DNA from: Sulfurimonas sp.
GTDB taxonomy: Bacteria; Campylobacterota; Campylobacteria; Campylobacterales; Sulfurimonadaceae
Direction: 5' to 3'
DNA: 64,000 nucleotides
Assembly (NCBI RefSeq): GCF_023229025.1
Contig: NZ_JALOAA010000002.1
Coordinates: forward strand, 1-64,000
Below the pieces are notes generated by a model, which was not told the DNA's origin, did not search any database, and saw only the letters and a program-made list of their open reading frames with translations. This document shows positions 9,089 through 19,689 of the stretch, one piece after another (the first letter of the stretch is position 1; every line of letters starts with the position of its first letter). Both the position numbers and the translations under genes were made by a program.

Positions 9089-9094
9089 TATAAT
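9089..9094 (+). promoter_or_regulatory. -10 element for gltA
   Basis: TATAAT lies 26 bases before the gltA start, just after the thioredoxin stop codon. A clear -35 box is absent, as is common in Campylobacterota. It suggests a separate promoter for gltA. Confidence 0.45.
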
Positions 9095-9120
9095 TGTCAA
9101 AGAGAAAAAAGGGGGATATT

Positions 9121-10401
9121 ATGAGTAAAGATACAGTAACACTAACAGACAATCGCAACGGTAAAAGTTATGAATTTCCTATATTAGACGCTACAGTAGG
9201 TCCATCGGTAATCGACATCTCAACTCTCTATAAAGAGACTAAGATGTTTACCTATGATGAGGGGTACACCTCTACAGCCTCATGTAAATCCGACATAACT
9301 TATATTGACGGCGAAGAGGGAAAACTTATGTACAGGGGCTATGATATAGCATATCTTGCAAAAGAGAAAACTTTTTTAGATACTGCTTATCTTCTTATAA
9401 ATGGTGAGCTTCCTAGCGAACTTGAGTTAAATAACTTTGCACTAGAGATGAAAAAACGCTCATTTGTACATGAAGGAATAAAAAAACTCTTTGACTCTTT
9501 TCCTGATGACGCACACCCTATGGCTATCCTCTCTGCAGGAGTCTCTGCTCTTTCTACATTTTATTTTGGTCACTTAAATGTAAAAGGTGAAGAAGAGTAC
9601 AGCGAAATGGCAAATAGAATAGTCGCAAAAATTCCTACTTTAGCAGCCTTCTCATATAGATACTCAAACGGATTACCTATAATTTATCCCGATATAGAGA
9701 GAGGTTTTACCGAAAATTTCCTATATATGTTAAGATCTTATCCTCATGATTATATAGAACTCAAGCCTATTGAGATAAAAGCTCTTGATACTATCTTTAC
9801 TCTCCATGCTGACCATGAACAAAACGCTTCAACTACTGCCGTTAGAAATCTAGCCTCTACAAATGCTCACCCCTATGCCGCTATTAGCGCAGGAATAGGC
9901 GCTCTTTGGGGAAGAAGTCATGGCGGAGCAAACGAGAGCGTTATTCGCCAGTTAGAGATGATTGGAAGTGTTGATAAGGTAGATGAGTTTATAGCACGCG
10001 CAAAAGATAAAAATGACCCGTTTAGGCTAATGGGATTTGGACACCGTGTCTATAAAAACTTTGACCCGCGCGCCACAATCCTTAAAAATATTCGTAACGA
10101 ACTTATGAGTGAGCTTGGTATAAGCAGTGAACTTGTTGAAGTTGCAAATAAAATAGAGCAGATAGCACTAAGTGACGACTATTTTATAAGCCGCAACCTC
10201 TATCCGAATATAGACTTTTATTCAGGCTTAATTCTTCAAGCACTCAAAATTCCAAAAGAGATGTTTGCTGTTATCTTTGTTATAGGAAGAACGCCGGGAT
10301 GGATTGCACAATGGAGCGAATTAAACCAGCAAGAAACGGTAAAAATCGCAAGACCTAGACAGCTATACAGAGGTCCTAAAGAGAGAACTCCAGAGTATTA
10401 A
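9121..10401 (+). CDS. gltA: citrate synthase
   Basis: GltA condenses oxaloacetate and acetyl-CoA to citrate, the entry step of the TCA cycle (oxidative or, in many Campylobacterota, linked to the reductive cycle). Conserved active-site segments are seen: a histidine in GRSHGGANE, and GFGHRVYKNFDPRA with the second histidine and arginine. The ATG at 9121 is preferred because AAGGGGGA sits 7 bases before it; an in-frame TTG at 9094 is poorly placed. The length of 426 residues fits type II, hexameric bacterial enzymes. Confidence 0.95.
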   Translation: MSKDTVTLTDNRNGKSYEFPILDATVGPSVIDISTLYKETKMFTYDEGYTSTASCKSDITYIDGEEGKLMYRGYDIAYLAKEKTFLDTAYLLINGELPSELELNNFALEMKKRSFVHEGIKKLFDSFPDDAHPMAILSAGVSALSTFYFGHLNVKGEEEYSEMANRIVAKIPTLAAFSYRYSNGLPIIYPDIERGFTENFLYMLRSYPHDYIELKPIEIKALDTIFTLHADHEQNASTTAVRNLASTNAHPYAAISAGIGALWGRSHGGANESVIRQLEMIGSVDKVDEFIARAKDKNDPFRLMGFGHRVYKNFDPRATILKNIRNELMSELGISSELVEVANKIEQIALSDDYFISRNLYPNIDFYSGLILQALKIPKEMFAVIFVIGRTPGWIAQWSELNQQETVKIARPRQLYRGPKERTPEY

Positions 10402-10410
10402 GACTCTGGA
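10389..10410. terminator. stem-loop at the gltA stop codon
   Basis: TCCAGAGT (10389-10396) and ACTCTGGA (10403-10410) form an 8 bp stem with a 6-base loop that contains the gltA stop codon. It lies between two convergent genes and may stop transcripts from both sides. A U tract is missing. Confidence 0.45.
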
Positions 10411-10431
10411 TAACTCAATAAAACATGATGG

Positions 10432-11244
10432 CTAATTTAAAAGTAAACCTGCAGAAACCAAACATGCTCTGCTTAACTCCACACGCTTTTTAGCGTCTAA
10501 ACTACTCTTAATATCAATATTTAATGCAAAAATATATAATTTATTAGATTTTTCCAACCACCCCACAAACCATCCAATGCCCTCATTTGGTGCATTTTGC
10601 CAACCTGTTTTACCGTAAAGCCTTAAATCTTTTTTCTGCTCAAGAAGAAGAATATCATGTATACTTTGTTGAGTTTTATCTGAATATGGCAATATTTTTT
10701 GCGCTAGTTTTGTTAAAAATAGGACTTGTTCAAGAGCACTGATTTGAAGTGTGCCATCCAACCAAAAACGATCAATATGTTCCCCTATATTTTCATTTCC
10801 ATAATTAAGTAAAACTATATGCTGTTTCATTTGTTTTAAGCCGATTCGTCGTGCTAACTCTTGATAAATTGGTACATTGAAGAGTTTAATTGCCTCTCTT
10901 AAGCCCATATCACGCTTCCACTCTGGAATAAACGGGTTATCTGGACCGATATAAGGTACAAGCTCTTCTACATCCTTTAGAGTACCTGTAGCCAAACCAA
11001 TTAGTGAGTTTGTAATCTTGAAAGTAGATGCGGGACTGTATCTTTTTATCGACCTGGCATTATTATATATCTCAAACTTATTCTGCTCAACATCATAAAG
11101 AACAAAAGTACCTTGGACATCGGCTTTTTGAAAATTCAAATCAAAATCTGAATTTTCATCTACACCAAACAGTAAATTTGGCTGGATAACAAATAGAACT
11201 AAAAAAGCATATAAAATATATGCTAATTTTTTATATACGAACAA
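10432..11244 (-). CDS. class D (OXA-type) beta-lactamase homologue
   Basis: Class D enzymes hydrolyse beta-lactams in the periplasm through an acyl-serine intermediate. A signal peptide (about residues 1-27) is followed by the catalytic motif S73-T-F-K76 (nucleophile and the lysine that is carbamylated in the family), motif Y148-G-N150, W161 in FWLDGTLQIS, and K212-T-G214. Oddly, motif II (S-x-V in OXA enzymes) reads F122-N-V, so its serine is replaced by phenylalanine. The gene overlaps the 3' end of ppnP by 22 bases and is transcribed with it. No mobile element is nearby, so it looks like a resident chromosomal gene. Enzymatic activity is uncertain. Confidence 0.82.
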   Translation of the reverse strand: MFVYKKLAYILYAFLVLFVIQPNLLFGVDENSDFDLNFQKADVQGTFVLYDVEQNKFEIYNNARSIKRYSPASTFKITNSLIGLATGTLKDVEELVPYIGPDNPFIPEWKRDMGLREAIKLFNVPIYQELARRIGLKQMKQHIVLLNYGNENIGEHIDRFWLDGTLQISALEQVLFLTKLAQKILPYSDKTQQSIHDILLLEQKKDLRLYGKTGWQNAPNEGIGWFVGWLEKSNKLYIFALNIDIKSSLDAKKRVELSRACLVSAGLLLN

Positions 11245-11537
11245 CAGTAGTCAGTAACAGTTCTGATTTTTAAATCAAATGATGAGTTTGCAGGAACATT
11301 GAAGCTCTCAGGTGTCTTTAGTGTTTTCCAATCTTCACCCGGAAGTCTAATATCTAACTCTCCAACCATCATCTCCATAATTTCAGCCTCTACAGTGTTA
11401 AAAGTATATTTACCCGGCATCATGATTCCAAGAGTTTTTCTTGTACCATCTGCAAACTCAACTGTTCTGCTTGTAACTTTTCCATTATCATAAATATTTG
11501 CTTTTTTTATAACTGTAACATTTTCAAATTTTGACAT
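11223..11537 (-). CDS. ppnP: pyrimidine/purine nucleoside phosphorylase, cupin-like (DUF1255)
   Basis: PpnP splits several nucleosides with phosphate into base and ribose-1-phosphate. The 104-residue single-domain protein matches the family pattern: GIMMPGKYTFNT, then VGELDIRLPGEDW, then ESFNVPANSSFDL and a C-terminal DYCCSYI. The ATG at 11537 is chosen over an in-frame TTG at 11540 because AAGGA lies about 8 bases upstream. It belongs to a two-gene unit with the beta-lactamase homologue, although no functional link is known. Confidence 0.85.
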   Translation of the reverse strand: MSKFENVTVIKKANIYDNGKVTSRTVEFADGTRKTLGIMMPGKYTFNTVEAEIMEMMVGELDIRLPGEDWKTLKTPESFNVPANSSFDLKIRTVTDYCCSYIKN

Positions 11538-11565
11538 CAATTTTCCTTTTTTTAAAAATTATACT

Positions 11566-12531
11566 CTATTCCCAATCCAAGAGTCTTTGCTGACCCTCTA
11601 ACCCCCTGATATGAGTAACATCTTGGGAGACTTCTATAACACCTTTATAGTTGCCTTCATCATCCCTAATAGCAAAATAACGAATATGTACAAATTTACC
11701 TTTAAATGTTATCCAAAACTCAGCCTCATCTCTACGACCGGCTTTAAACTCTCGTAAAATCATCAAAACTTGATCAACACTCTTGGGAGGATGGCAGAAT
11801 TTTACCTCACGACCTATAATCCCTGCACTTCTTGGAAATACTCTATCATCCCCGCGGTTATAAAATATAACAACATCATTCTCATCTACATATGTTATAT
11901 CAACAGGCATAAATTTTAAAAGCCAGTTTATCTGCTCAGGTAACATGTAACCTTCATCTAGCTTGATTCTGTTTTCAAGTGAAAAAGGTAGTTTACGTTT
12001 TTGTTTATCTTGTGAAGGGTGAATATATTCGCCTTCTACATGTGGAGGATAGGCAATAGGTGCTTCATCAAACATCCAGCCAATCTCTTCATCCCCCGCT
12101 CTCATCTCTTTCCAATCATCTTCATCAAGCATATTTAAAGCATTTGGCAGAAGTCTTCCCTCTTCAACCTGCATGATATGTTCTAAATTTCCAAAAACTA
12201 CCTGCAACTGCTGCATCAGTGCAGGCATATTTTTCTCTTCTACTAGAGCTCTTGCAGTTTTTATCTCCGCTCTTATATCATCATGAAATGCCCACATATT
12301 TTGACTTGGGCTTGTCCAACCGTACTTTTCCAAATATGGAAAAAGCTGATTCTCTTTTCTTGCAAAATGTTTCTCAACAAGACAAAGTTTTTTAAATTTC
12401 TCTTGGAACTCTTCAAAATTTTCTACTATATCTATACTATTAATACTTGAGATGAGTCCTCTCATTAACATATTTTCTTCTAAATAGACTCTTGCCGGAT
12501 GACCCTCGGGTAAATTTGTAAATGTATTCAT
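11566..12531 (-). CDS. hemerythrin HHE-domain protein with C-terminal PAS domain (DUF438-like)
   Basis: The N-terminal half is a four-helix HHE cation-binding bundle with likely di-iron ligands H55, E60, H83, H118 and E123 (EKHFARKEN, AFHDDI, LEHIMQVEE). The C-terminal part, about 200-315, is a PAS domain that begins MPVDITYVDENDVVIFYN. No membrane helix or output kinase domain is present. Such proteins probably sense oxygen, nitric oxide or redox state, but the partner is not known. It stands alone, leftward from the origin region. Confidence 0.82.
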   Translation of the reverse strand: MNTFTNLPEGHPARVYLEENMLMRGLISSINSIDIVENFEEFQEKFKKLCLVEKHFARKENQLFPYLEKYGWTSPSQNMWAFHDDIRAEIKTARALVEEKNMPALMQQLQVVFGNLEHIMQVEEGRLLPNALNMLDEDDWKEMRAGDEEIGWMFDEAPIAYPPHVEGEYIHPSQDKQKRKLPFSLENRIKLDEGYMLPEQINWLLKFMPVDITYVDENDVVIFYNRGDDRVFPRSAGIIGREVKFCHPPKSVDQVLMILREFKAGRRDEAEFWITFKGKFVHIRYFAIRDDEGNYKGVIEVSQDVTHIRGLEGQQRLLDWE

Positions 12532-12610
12532 AATTTTCCTTAATAATTTAATAACAAAATTATACTGCTTTAAAATTTTTACTCTTTGATATATAACAAG
12601 AGAAATTTTG

Positions 12611-13087
12611 TTAAAGTTTAAATTTAACTCTTTGTGAGTGTGTTATTGCAACGGCAATAGCATCTGTTATATCAAGCGGTTTTATCTCTTTTTTTACATT
12701 TAAAAGTCTCTTTGCCATAAAAGCGACTTGCTCTTTCGTAGCTTTACCGTTTCCGGTAAGTGCTTTTTTAACTTGAAGTGCCGTATATTCGTTAAATTGT
12801 CCAAACTGTTGTAGAAGCATAAGCATAATTGCCCCTCGAAACTGCGCTAATTTTATAGTCGTTTTAGGATTATGGGCATAAAAAATATCTTCGATTGCAA
12901 CTTCATCTATTTTATGATTTTTAAATATATTTTCAAAAGCTTCAACCATTTGTGGAATCTGAAACTGCAACTCTTCGGCTTTTATTTTAATAAGCCCTGC
13001 TTCAATTAATGAGATTTTACCTTTATCTAAAGATACAAGAGCATAACCCATTTTTCTAGTACCTGGGTCTATTCCTAAAATTGTCAT
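12611..13087 (-). CDS. ruvC: crossover junction endodeoxyribonuclease RuvC
   Basis: RuvC resolves Holliday junctions during recombination, together with RuvAB. Catalytic acidic residues are D7 (GIDPG), E66 (AIEDIF), D139 and D142 (LDITDAIA). I use the ATG at 13087, which gives MTILGIDPG as in the family; a GTG six bases upstream (13093) is possible. The gene points away from dnaA and its upstream region overlaps the oriC region. Confidence 0.93.
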   Translation of the reverse strand: MTILGIDPGTRKMGYALVSLDKGKISLIEAGLIKIKAEELQFQIPQMVEAFENIFKNHKIDEVAIEDIFYAHNPKTTIKLAQFRGAIMLMLLQQFGQFNEYTALQVKKALTGNGKATKEQVAFMAKRLLNVKKEIKPLDITDAIAVAITHSQRVKFKL

Positions 13088-13093
13088 CTTCAC

Positions 13094-13261
13094 CCTATTG
13101 CTTTAATATTTACACATTATATATTAACAATTTTAATCTACTCATATATTTCTTATTCACATAGTTCACAAATCTGTTATTCACATGATTTTAACTCTAT
13201 TTATGGCAACTGTTGCTATTATTCACAAATATTATACATTTAGAGGAAGAGTTGTGAATAT
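13094..13261. other. chromosomal replication origin region (oriC), ruvC-dnaA side
   Basis: An AT-rich stretch (13094-13150) is followed by exact TTATTCACA DnaA boxes at 13153-13161, 13177-13185 and 13219-13227. There is a variant TAGTTCACA at 13162-13170 and a reverse one-mismatch box at 13253-13261 (ATATTCACA on the minus strand), which covers the dnaA start codon. The clustering, AT-richness and position between ruvC and dnaA fit a DnaA-dependent origin, with the AT-rich part as a possible unwinding element. Replication has not been tested here. Confidence 0.8.
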
Positions 13262-14561
13262 AGGTCAAAAAATTTTACTTCTGTTAAAAGATGAAATACC
13301 GGAGATTGAGTATAACCGATATATAAAACATCTAATTTACGATATGAAAAAATCAACAAATGCAGCTGCCATTTTTTATGCCCCTAACTCTCTGGTTTTA
13401 AACTGGATAAAAAACAGATACAGCGCAAAAATAAAACACCTATTTGAAGTACACTACTCATCTAAAGTAGATGTTAAAATTTTACTAAAAAATCAGATTG
13501 AATCTAAAAAAGCAGAACAAAAAAAAGAGCAAAAACATCAACTATCACTATTAAATCCATCACACACTTTTGAAAATTTTATGGTTGGAGGTTCTAACCA
13601 GTTTGCGTATGCTGCAGTTAAGAGTGTTAGTGAAAAAGCAGGAATTCTTTATAATCCTCTCTTTATTCACGGTGGAGTCGGACTTGGAAAAACTCACCTT
13701 ATGCAAGCAGCAGGAAATATTTTTCAAAATCAGGGAAAAATTGTTATATATACCACAGTTGAACAATTTTTAAATGACTTTATACGTCATGTAAGAAATA
13801 AAACTATGGAGAGATTTCAAGAGAAGTACCGTAAATGTGATGTTCTCCTTATTGATGATATCCAGTTTTTAAGCAATAAAGAGGGGATTCAAGAGGAATT
13901 TTTTCACACCTTTGAAGCTCTTAAAGGTGTCGGTAAACAGATAATATTAACGGCAGATAAACACCCTAAAAAGATAGCAGGATTAGAAAAAAGACTTCAA
14001 AGCCGTTTTGAACATGGTCTCGTTGCTGATATTCAACCACCTGAACTTGAGACTAAAATAGCCATTATAGAGAATAAGTGTAAAATAAATAGAGTTGTTC
14101 TTTCTAAAGATATTATCAATTATATTGCAACTGTTATTGAGAGCAATGTTCGTGAAATAGAGGGTATTTTATCAAAACTACATGCCTACTCACAACTTAT
14201 GCATGTAGATATTGATTTACAATTTACAAAAAGTGTTTTAAAAGATCAGCTTCAAGAAAACCGTGCTAATCTAACTCTAGATATTATTACTCAAAGCGTT
14301 GCAAAAGATTTAAATATAAAACCAAGTGAAATTCGCTCAAAAAGTAGAAGTAAAAACTTAGTTTATGCAAGAAGAATTGCTATTTATCTATGTCGTGATT
14401 TAACACACAATACCATGCCTCAACTCGCTCAATACTTTGGCATGAAAGATCATACGGCTATAAGTCATACACTTAAAAAAATAAATGAATTAATCCAAAA
14501 TGATGAAGACTTTAAAGTCAAAATTGAGGAATTAACAAACAAAATTACATCTTCTTCTTAA
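13254..14561 (+). CDS. dnaA: chromosomal replication initiator protein DnaA
   Basis: DnaA binds DnaA boxes and opens the origin. Domain I spans about 1-80, and a basic linker (KKAEQKKEQK) follows. The AAA+ domain has Walker A GGVGLGKTH (140-148) and Walker B VLLIDDIQ (197-204). The helix-turn-helix domain IV ends with the signature region PQLAQYFGMKDHTAIS. The GTG at 13254 is chosen because it follows GAGGAAG at 13242-13248 and gives the usual NIGQKIL start; the in-frame ATG at 13185 would add 23 unlikely residues. The start lies within a DnaA box, which suggests autoregulation. Length is 435 residues. Confidence 0.95.
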   Translation: MNIGQKILLLLKDEIPEIEYNRYIKHLIYDMKKSTNAAAIFYAPNSLVLNWIKNRYSAKIKHLFEVHYSSKVDVKILLKNQIESKKAEQKKEQKHQLSLLNPSHTFENFMVGGSNQFAYAAVKSVSEKAGILYNPLFIHGGVGLGKTHLMQAAGNIFQNQGKIVIYTTVEQFLNDFIRHVRNKTMERFQEKYRKCDVLLIDDIQFLSNKEGIQEEFFHTFEALKGVGKQIILTADKHPKKIAGLEKRLQSRFEHGLVADIQPPELETKIAIIENKCKINRVVLSKDIINYIATVIESNVREIEGILSKLHAYSQLMHVDIDLQFTKSVLKDQLQENRANLTLDIITQSVAKDLNIKPSEIRSKSRSKNLVYARRIAIYLCRDLTHNTMPQLAQYFGMKDHTAISHTLKKINELIQNDEDFKVKIEELTNKITSSS

Positions 14562-14591
14562 AAAAAAGATATAATTACTTAAGTGAACAGA

Positions 14592-14672
14592 TGTGAAAGA
14601 AACACTATCGGTTTTAAACATCTAAAGAGCTCTTAAGATAGGAGTTAATTGGGGATATTCACATTATCACCC
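14592..14672. promoter_or_regulatory. possible second DnaA-box cluster between dnaA and dnaN
   Basis: The 158-base gap holds ATATTCACA (14655-14663, one mismatch to the TTATTCACA box), TGTGAAAGA (14592-14600, reverse, weak) and TTATCACCC (14664-14672, weak). Some Campylobacterota have a bipartite origin with a second part after dnaA. The boxes here are poorer than those upstream of dnaA, so this is tentative. Confidence 0.35.
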
Positions 14673-14689
14673 CCTCCTACTACTAATAC

Positions 14690-14695
14690 TATAAT
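14690..14695 (+). promoter_or_regulatory. -10 element for dnaN
   Basis: TATAAT lies 24 bases before the dnaN ATG, with AGGA (14711-14714) as the ribosome site. It suggests that dnaN has its own promoter in addition to readthrough from dnaA. Confidence 0.45.
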
Positions 14696-14719
14696 TTTAT
14701 AAAATAAATAGGAATTCAG

Positions 14720-15787
14720 ATGAAGATAACAATACAAAAATCTATTATTGAAAATATCTTGGTTCATACTCAACCTTTTTTAGAAAAAAAAGATACTTCA
14801 CAAATAACATCCCACCTTTTAATAGATGTTTCAAATTCAAAATTAAGCATTAAAGCTACAGATTATGAGATAGGTCTTTTAGTCTCAACTGATAAAGTAA
14901 ACATTATCGGTAACGGAACAGTTACGGCTAATGGTAAAAAACTCTTAGATATTGTCAGAATTTTAAAAGATGGAGATATTAATCTAGAAGTAAAAAATGA
15001 TACTCTTTATATCTCTCAATCACACTCTAATTTTAAATTACCAACATTTTCTTATAGTGAATTTCCTTCATTTCCTGCCTATGAACAAAAACCTCGTATA
15101 ATGATAAATTCACACTCTCTTATAGAGTCTCTTAAAAAGATAACTCCTTCTATAGATATAAATAATCCTAAATTTGAATTAAACGGTGCTCTTATTGATA
15201 TAAAAGAAGATAGTATTAATTTTGCATCAACAGATACGAGAAGATTAGCAGTAGTTAACATAGAGAATAAAAACAGCGATCAACTATCTATAATTATTCC
15301 AAAAAAAGCGATAATAGAGATTCAAAAACTATTTTTTGATAATATTGAACTCTACTACGATGAGACTAATTTAATAATACACTCTGAGCAGTATACTTTT
15401 TTTACAAAACTTATCAATGGAAAATTTCCGGAATATTCAAGAATTATCCCAAAAGAGATCTCAAAAACATTAACTCTTCCAAAAGCCATCATGATAGAAT
15501 CTATCAAACAGATTACTACTATCTCTAGTGATGTAAAGATAACTTTTTTAGATAACACTATAACATTTGAATCACTTAGTGATGATAATATTGAAGCTAA
15601 GACAGAAATAAGCCATGAAACAGGCTTCTCATCACCTTTTGTCATTGCAATTAACAGCAGATATCTCTTAGACTTTTTAAATAGCATAAATAGTTCAGAA
15701 TTTGATATCGGTTTAAATGAAGGCAATCTACCTTTTGTATTAAGTGAAGGTAACTTTAAAACAGTTGTCATGCCTATTGTTATATAA
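14720..15787 (+). CDS. dnaN: DNA polymerase III beta subunit (sliding clamp)
   Basis: DnaN forms the ring-shaped processivity clamp of DNA polymerase III. The 355-residue protein has the three-fold clamp layout, with recognisable ATDYEIGL, FASTDTRRLAVV, and the C-terminal VMPIVI, which matches the family ending MPMRL-type segment. Its place directly after dnaA is the usual order. AGGAATTCAG precedes the ATG. Confidence 0.93.
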   Translation: MKITIQKSIIENILVHTQPFLEKKDTSQITSHLLIDVSNSKLSIKATDYEIGLLVSTDKVNIIGNGTVTANGKKLLDIVRILKDGDINLEVKNDTLYISQSHSNFKLPTFSYSEFPSFPAYEQKPRIMINSHSLIESLKKITPSIDINNPKFELNGALIDIKEDSINFASTDTRRLAVVNIENKNSDQLSIIIPKKAIIEIQKLFFDNIELYYDETNLIIHSEQYTFFTKLINGKFPEYSRIIPKEISKTLTLPKAIMIESIKQITTISSDVKITFLDNTITFESLSDDNIEAKTEISHETGFSSPFVIAINSRYLLDFLNSINSSEFDIGLNEGNLPFVLSEGNFKTVVMPIVI

Positions 15788-15790
15788 GAA

Positions 15791-15830
15791 ATATTTCATT
15801 TATAATAATTTTTAATTATAAATGAAATAT
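15791..15830. terminator. 16 bp perfect AT-rich inverted repeat after dnaN
   Basis: ATATTTCATTTATAAT (15791-15806) is followed after 8 bases by its exact reverse complement (15815-15830). It starts 3 bases after the dnaN stop codon. A terminator or mRNA 3' stabiliser is likely. The very low GC content and the closeness to oriC also allow a protein-binding or DNA-structure role. Confidence 0.5.
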
Positions 15831-15863
15831 ATCAACTATCCTCTAAAAGATTAAAATCCGCGC

Positions 15864-15877
15864 TTATAAGCTTATAA
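15864..15877. promoter_or_regulatory. 14-base perfect palindrome upstream of gyrB
   Basis: TTATAAGCTTATAA is a perfect palindrome 68 bases before the gyrB start. Its size and position suit an operator, but the binding protein is unknown and AT-rich palindromes also arise by chance. Confidence 0.3.
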
Positions 15878-15945
15878 AACTTATTTTTAGAATAAATTAG
15901 ATAGAATATCCCTAATTATGTAACAAAGTTATAATGGAGTATTAA

Positions 15946-18255
<2,310 letters not shown>

Positions 18256-18269
18256 TATCTTGATAACAG

Positions 18270-19673
18270 ATGCTACTTCCAGAGATTAAAGAGAGAGAGT
18301 ACCGTTTTAGGTTAGCACTTAGAATGGTGCTTCCGATTTTTGCTCTTGTCGTTGCTCTTATTTTTCACACATTTACTACAAGTCAAGAGACTTTAAGCAC
18401 CTCATTTTATATTGAATCGATACTGATTTTAGTCTTTAGTATATACTTTATTTTTTATCTTATCTATAAAGGTTTTGATACAAAAATAACTGATAATGTA
18501 TCAAAAGTTTTTACAAGAGAGTATATATATGATTATTTAAAAAAAGAGATAAAAGCGTCTAAAGAGTACACACTTCTACTCATAAGTGTTGATAATTTAT
18601 ATGAAATAAACAGCCGCTATGGCATAAAAAACGGTGATAAAGTACTTTGTGAAACAATATCATGGATAGCCAACTATTTAAAATCAAAAGATATATATAA
18701 TTTTCCAATAGGGCGTATTAAAGGTGGAGATTTTGTAATTGGACTCAATGGAGATAAGAGTCAATATAAAACAGCAATTGAGTTGATGCATCTAAAGAGT
18801 GAAGATTTTAAGGTTAGTGATATAGAAGTGCAAATTTCCGGTGCTATAAATGATACACTATTTTCAAAAGATATTGATTATCTTATAGAAAATCTTTTTG
18901 AACTACAAAGTAAAAATAAAAATCATAAATTAATAGCAGATAGTAGTGATGAAAATATAAATCCAAATGAACTTGAGTATAGTGTTATAAATGCCATTAA
19001 AAGAAGAAATTTAGTAATTTTCACGCAAGCTGTTTTTGAAAATGAGTTAAAAGTTTTTAAAGAGTGTTTTATTAAATTAGGTAGAGAAGATGGCAGATTG
19101 CTTCATCAGAAAAATTATATGAAAATTTTAGATAAATTGAGATTAATGGTTGATTATGACTTAATAGTTTTAGAAGAAATAGTTAAGATGTGCAGTAAAT
19201 CTAAAGAGGATAAATTTGCCGTACAAATTTCAACTACATCAATTAGAAACTTTACTTTTTTATCAAAAATAAAAGAGATTTTTGCAAAAAATGAGTCTAT
19301 AAAAAATAGAGTTATATTAATTATTAATGAGAGTGAATATTATCCAAATTTGGATAAATTTAATACAATTTTACAACAGTTAAGAGATATTGGAGTAATA
19401 ATAGCTATTGATAGGTTAGGCTCTTTACATACTAGTTTTTTATATCTGCGAGAATTAAATATCGACATAGTTAGAATCGATTCCTATTATACGAGGGATA
19501 ATAATGAAAGAGAGTATAAAAATATAATAGAAGGTTTTAATGTTATGGCTCATGAAAAAGGTGTTAAGAGTTGGTTAAAAATGATTGAGAATAAAGATAG
19601 TAATAATTTAGCAAAAGAGTTAAAAGTTGATTATCTGCAAGGCAGATATTTAGCACCGTTAGAAAAAAATTAA
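18270..19673 (+). CDS. membrane protein with degenerate GGDEF and EAL domains
   Basis: Two hydrophobic helices (about 17-35 and 48-66) lead into a GGDEF-like domain at about 80-220 whose motif reads K151-G-G-D-F instead of GG(D/E)EF. An EAL-like domain follows (about 235-467). Its EAL motif is absent (the equivalent start reads VIFTQAVF), but the C-terminal VDYLQGRYLAPL fold signature remains. The protein is therefore unlikely to make or hydrolyse cyclic-di-GMP and more likely binds it or a partner. It begins 14 bases after gyrB and may be cotranscribed. The substrate and partner are unknown. Confidence 0.75.
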   Translation: MLLPEIKEREYRFRLALRMVLPIFALVVALIFHTFTTSQETLSTSFYIESILILVFSIYFIFYLIYKGFDTKITDNVSKVFTREYIYDYLKKEIKASKEYTLLLISVDNLYEINSRYGIKNGDKVLCETISWIANYLKSKDIYNFPIGRIKGGDFVIGLNGDKSQYKTAIELMHLKSEDFKVSDIEVQISGAINDTLFSKDIDYLIENLFELQSKNKNHKLIADSSDENINPNELEYSVINAIKRRNLVIFTQAVFENELKVFKECFIKLGREDGRLLHQKNYMKILDKLRLMVDYDLIVLEEIVKMCSKSKEDKFAVQISTTSIRNFTFLSKIKEIFAKNESIKNRVILIINESEYYPNLDKFNTILQQLRDIGVIIAIDRLGSLHTSFLYLRELNIDIVRIDSYYTRDNNEREYKNIIEGFNVMAHEKGVKSWLKMIENKDSNNLAKELKVDYLQGRYLAPLEKN

Positions 19674-19689
19674 AAAATTGGAGTTAATT

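Noticed and set aside
10432..11244. Recent horizontal acquisition of the beta-lactamase homologue
   Set aside because: No integrase, transposase, repeats or distinct base composition flank it, and it overlaps ppnP as a resident gene would.
13185..13253. ATG 69 bases upstream as the dnaA start
   Set aside because: The extra residues (MILTLFMATVAIIHKYYTF) are unlike DnaA and overlap DnaA boxes; the GTG at 13254 has a good ribosome site.
15355..15771. 138-codon open frame antisense to dnaN
   Set aside because: Shadow of a strongly conserved gene; no start context and no motif.
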